DNA of 14,716 nt. Origin: an uncultured Pseudobdellovibrionaceae bacterium (GTDB taxonomy: Bacteria; Bdellovibrionota; Bdellovibrionia; Bdellovibrionales; JAMPXM01). Location of the stretch: positions 1-14,716 of the forward strand of contig CAKQVW010000032.1 of assembly GCA_934277865.1 (NCBI GenBank). Reading direction: 5' to 3'. Positions 14,350 through 14,716 of the stretch are shown piece by piece; the first letter of the stretch is position 1; every line of letters begins with the position of its first letter. Under the pieces are notes generated by a model, which was not told where the DNA came from, did no database searches, and saw only the letters and a list, made by a program, of their open reading frames with translations. Both the position numbers and the translations under genes were made by a program.

Positions 14350-14426
14350 TGGCGCGCCCGAGTGGATTCGAACCACTGACCTTTGCCTTCGGAGGGCAAC
14401 ACTCTATCCAGCTGAGCTACGGGCGC
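14350..14426 (-). tRNA. tRNA-Arg (CCG)
   Basis: The minus strand gives a 77-nt cloverleaf. The acceptor stem is GCGCCCG/CGGGCGC, the D stem is GCTC/GAGT, the anticodon stem is TTGCC/GGCAA with loop CTCCGAA (anticodon CCG, reading CGG), and the T arm is AGTGG-TTCGAAT-CCACT. Discriminator G73 and CCA are encoded. The reductase gene starts about 80 nt downstream. Confidence 0.96.
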
Positions 14427-14450
14427 TCGCAAACAAACGCGAGGCCCTAG

Positions 14451-14480
14451 GAATTAGCGGACTTTTTTACTTCACGTCAA
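14451..14480 (-). promoter_or_regulatory. Possible promoter of tRNA-Arg
   Basis: On the minus strand TTGACG (14475-14480) overlaps the last codons of the upstream gene. It is followed after 18 nt by TAATTC (14451-14456), or after 16 nt by GCTAAT. The -10 match is weak. The position, about 25 nt before the tRNA 5' end, is sensible. Confidence 0.33.
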
Positions 14481-14716
14481 CCAAAGTGACCTTGAGAACG
14501 GGCTTCTTGGGGTCCGTTCCAAACTGCGGCTCGACTTTGACGGTCGAATACACCCTTTGAATGCACCCAGCCGGGCAGTCGCCCGATCCTTGGTAATAAA
14601 CGAGAGTCAGAGCGTCATTGAACGACCCCTGGCCCGAGCTGCCGACGAGCCGGATGTCCGAAGAGACGCCGATCATGCGAGGCGCTTCTGGCGGATTCAG
14701 TTTTGTGAGGAGCTCG
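14467..14716 (-). CDS. C-terminal part of an unrecognised, probably exported protein (5'-truncated by window edge)
   Basis: The frame is open from the window edge to TAA at 14467-14469, giving 82 residues of C-terminus. An ATG at 14676 lies within the open frame, but codons upstream of it are also protein-like (ELLTKLNPPEAPR), so the gene probably continues beyond the window. The segment SGDCPAGCIQRVYSTVKVEP has two closely spaced cysteines followed by aromatic beta strands. I associate this style with exported beta-rich bacterial proteins, where the Cys pair could form a disulfide. No family name can be given. tRNA-Arg follows 40 nt downstream with no clear terminator between. Confidence 0.7.
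   Translation of the reverse strand, partial: ELLTKLNPPEAPRMIGVSSDIRLVGSSGQGSFNDALTLVYYQGSGDCPAGCIQRVYSTVKVEPQFGTDPKKPVLKVTLVDVK

Overview
The window looks like chromosomal DNA of a Gram-negative bacterium with moderately high GC. The evidence is a lipobox lipoprotein, many Sec-type signal peptides, and tRNA genes that encode CCA. A very large lipoprotein with Ig-like and RCC1 repeats, plus several exported proteins of unknown function, would fit a Bdellovibrionota-like or other deltaproteobacterial-type predator or scavenger. That placement is an inference from protein style; no rRNA or marker gene is present. Almost all genes lie on the minus strand; the only plus-strand gene is a Ca2+/Na+ antiporter.

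Left part (1-1290). A gene cut by the left edge encodes a RecA/DnaB-fold-like protein whose Walker A position carries no GKT/S. A noncoding stretch with phased TAGTC repeats follows, then tRNA-His(GTG) with its own likely promoter.

Middle (1291-6426). A 1428-residue lipoprotein carries two Ig-like repeats and 14 RCC1-type repeats, each with a Cys pair, which is enough for two seven-bladed propellers. Directly after it, with no gap, comes a small exported protein with a helical middle and a C-terminal segment that faintly resembles RelE-type toxins. The upstream intergenic region (6427-6618) holds a clear Rho-independent terminator, two more inverted repeats and a 16-bp tandem repeat.

Operon of exported enzymes (6619-11054). 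Three consecutive minus-strand genes all begin with a signal peptide: an unrecognised 352-residue protein, a HAD-family phosphatase and a calcineurin-like metallophosphoesterase. The last two overlap by ATGA, and the terminator at 6480-6505 closes the unit. Together they suggest phosphate release or nucleic-acid breakdown outside the cytoplasm. This is the part most likely to hold an undescribed system.

Right part (11055-14716). A YrbG-like cation antiporter starts back to back with the 352-residue protein. It converges on an exported-protein gene interrupted by a single in-frame amber codon. Further right are an Old Yellow Enzyme-family reductase, tRNA-Arg(CCG), and the 3' end of an exported-looking protein cut by the right edge.
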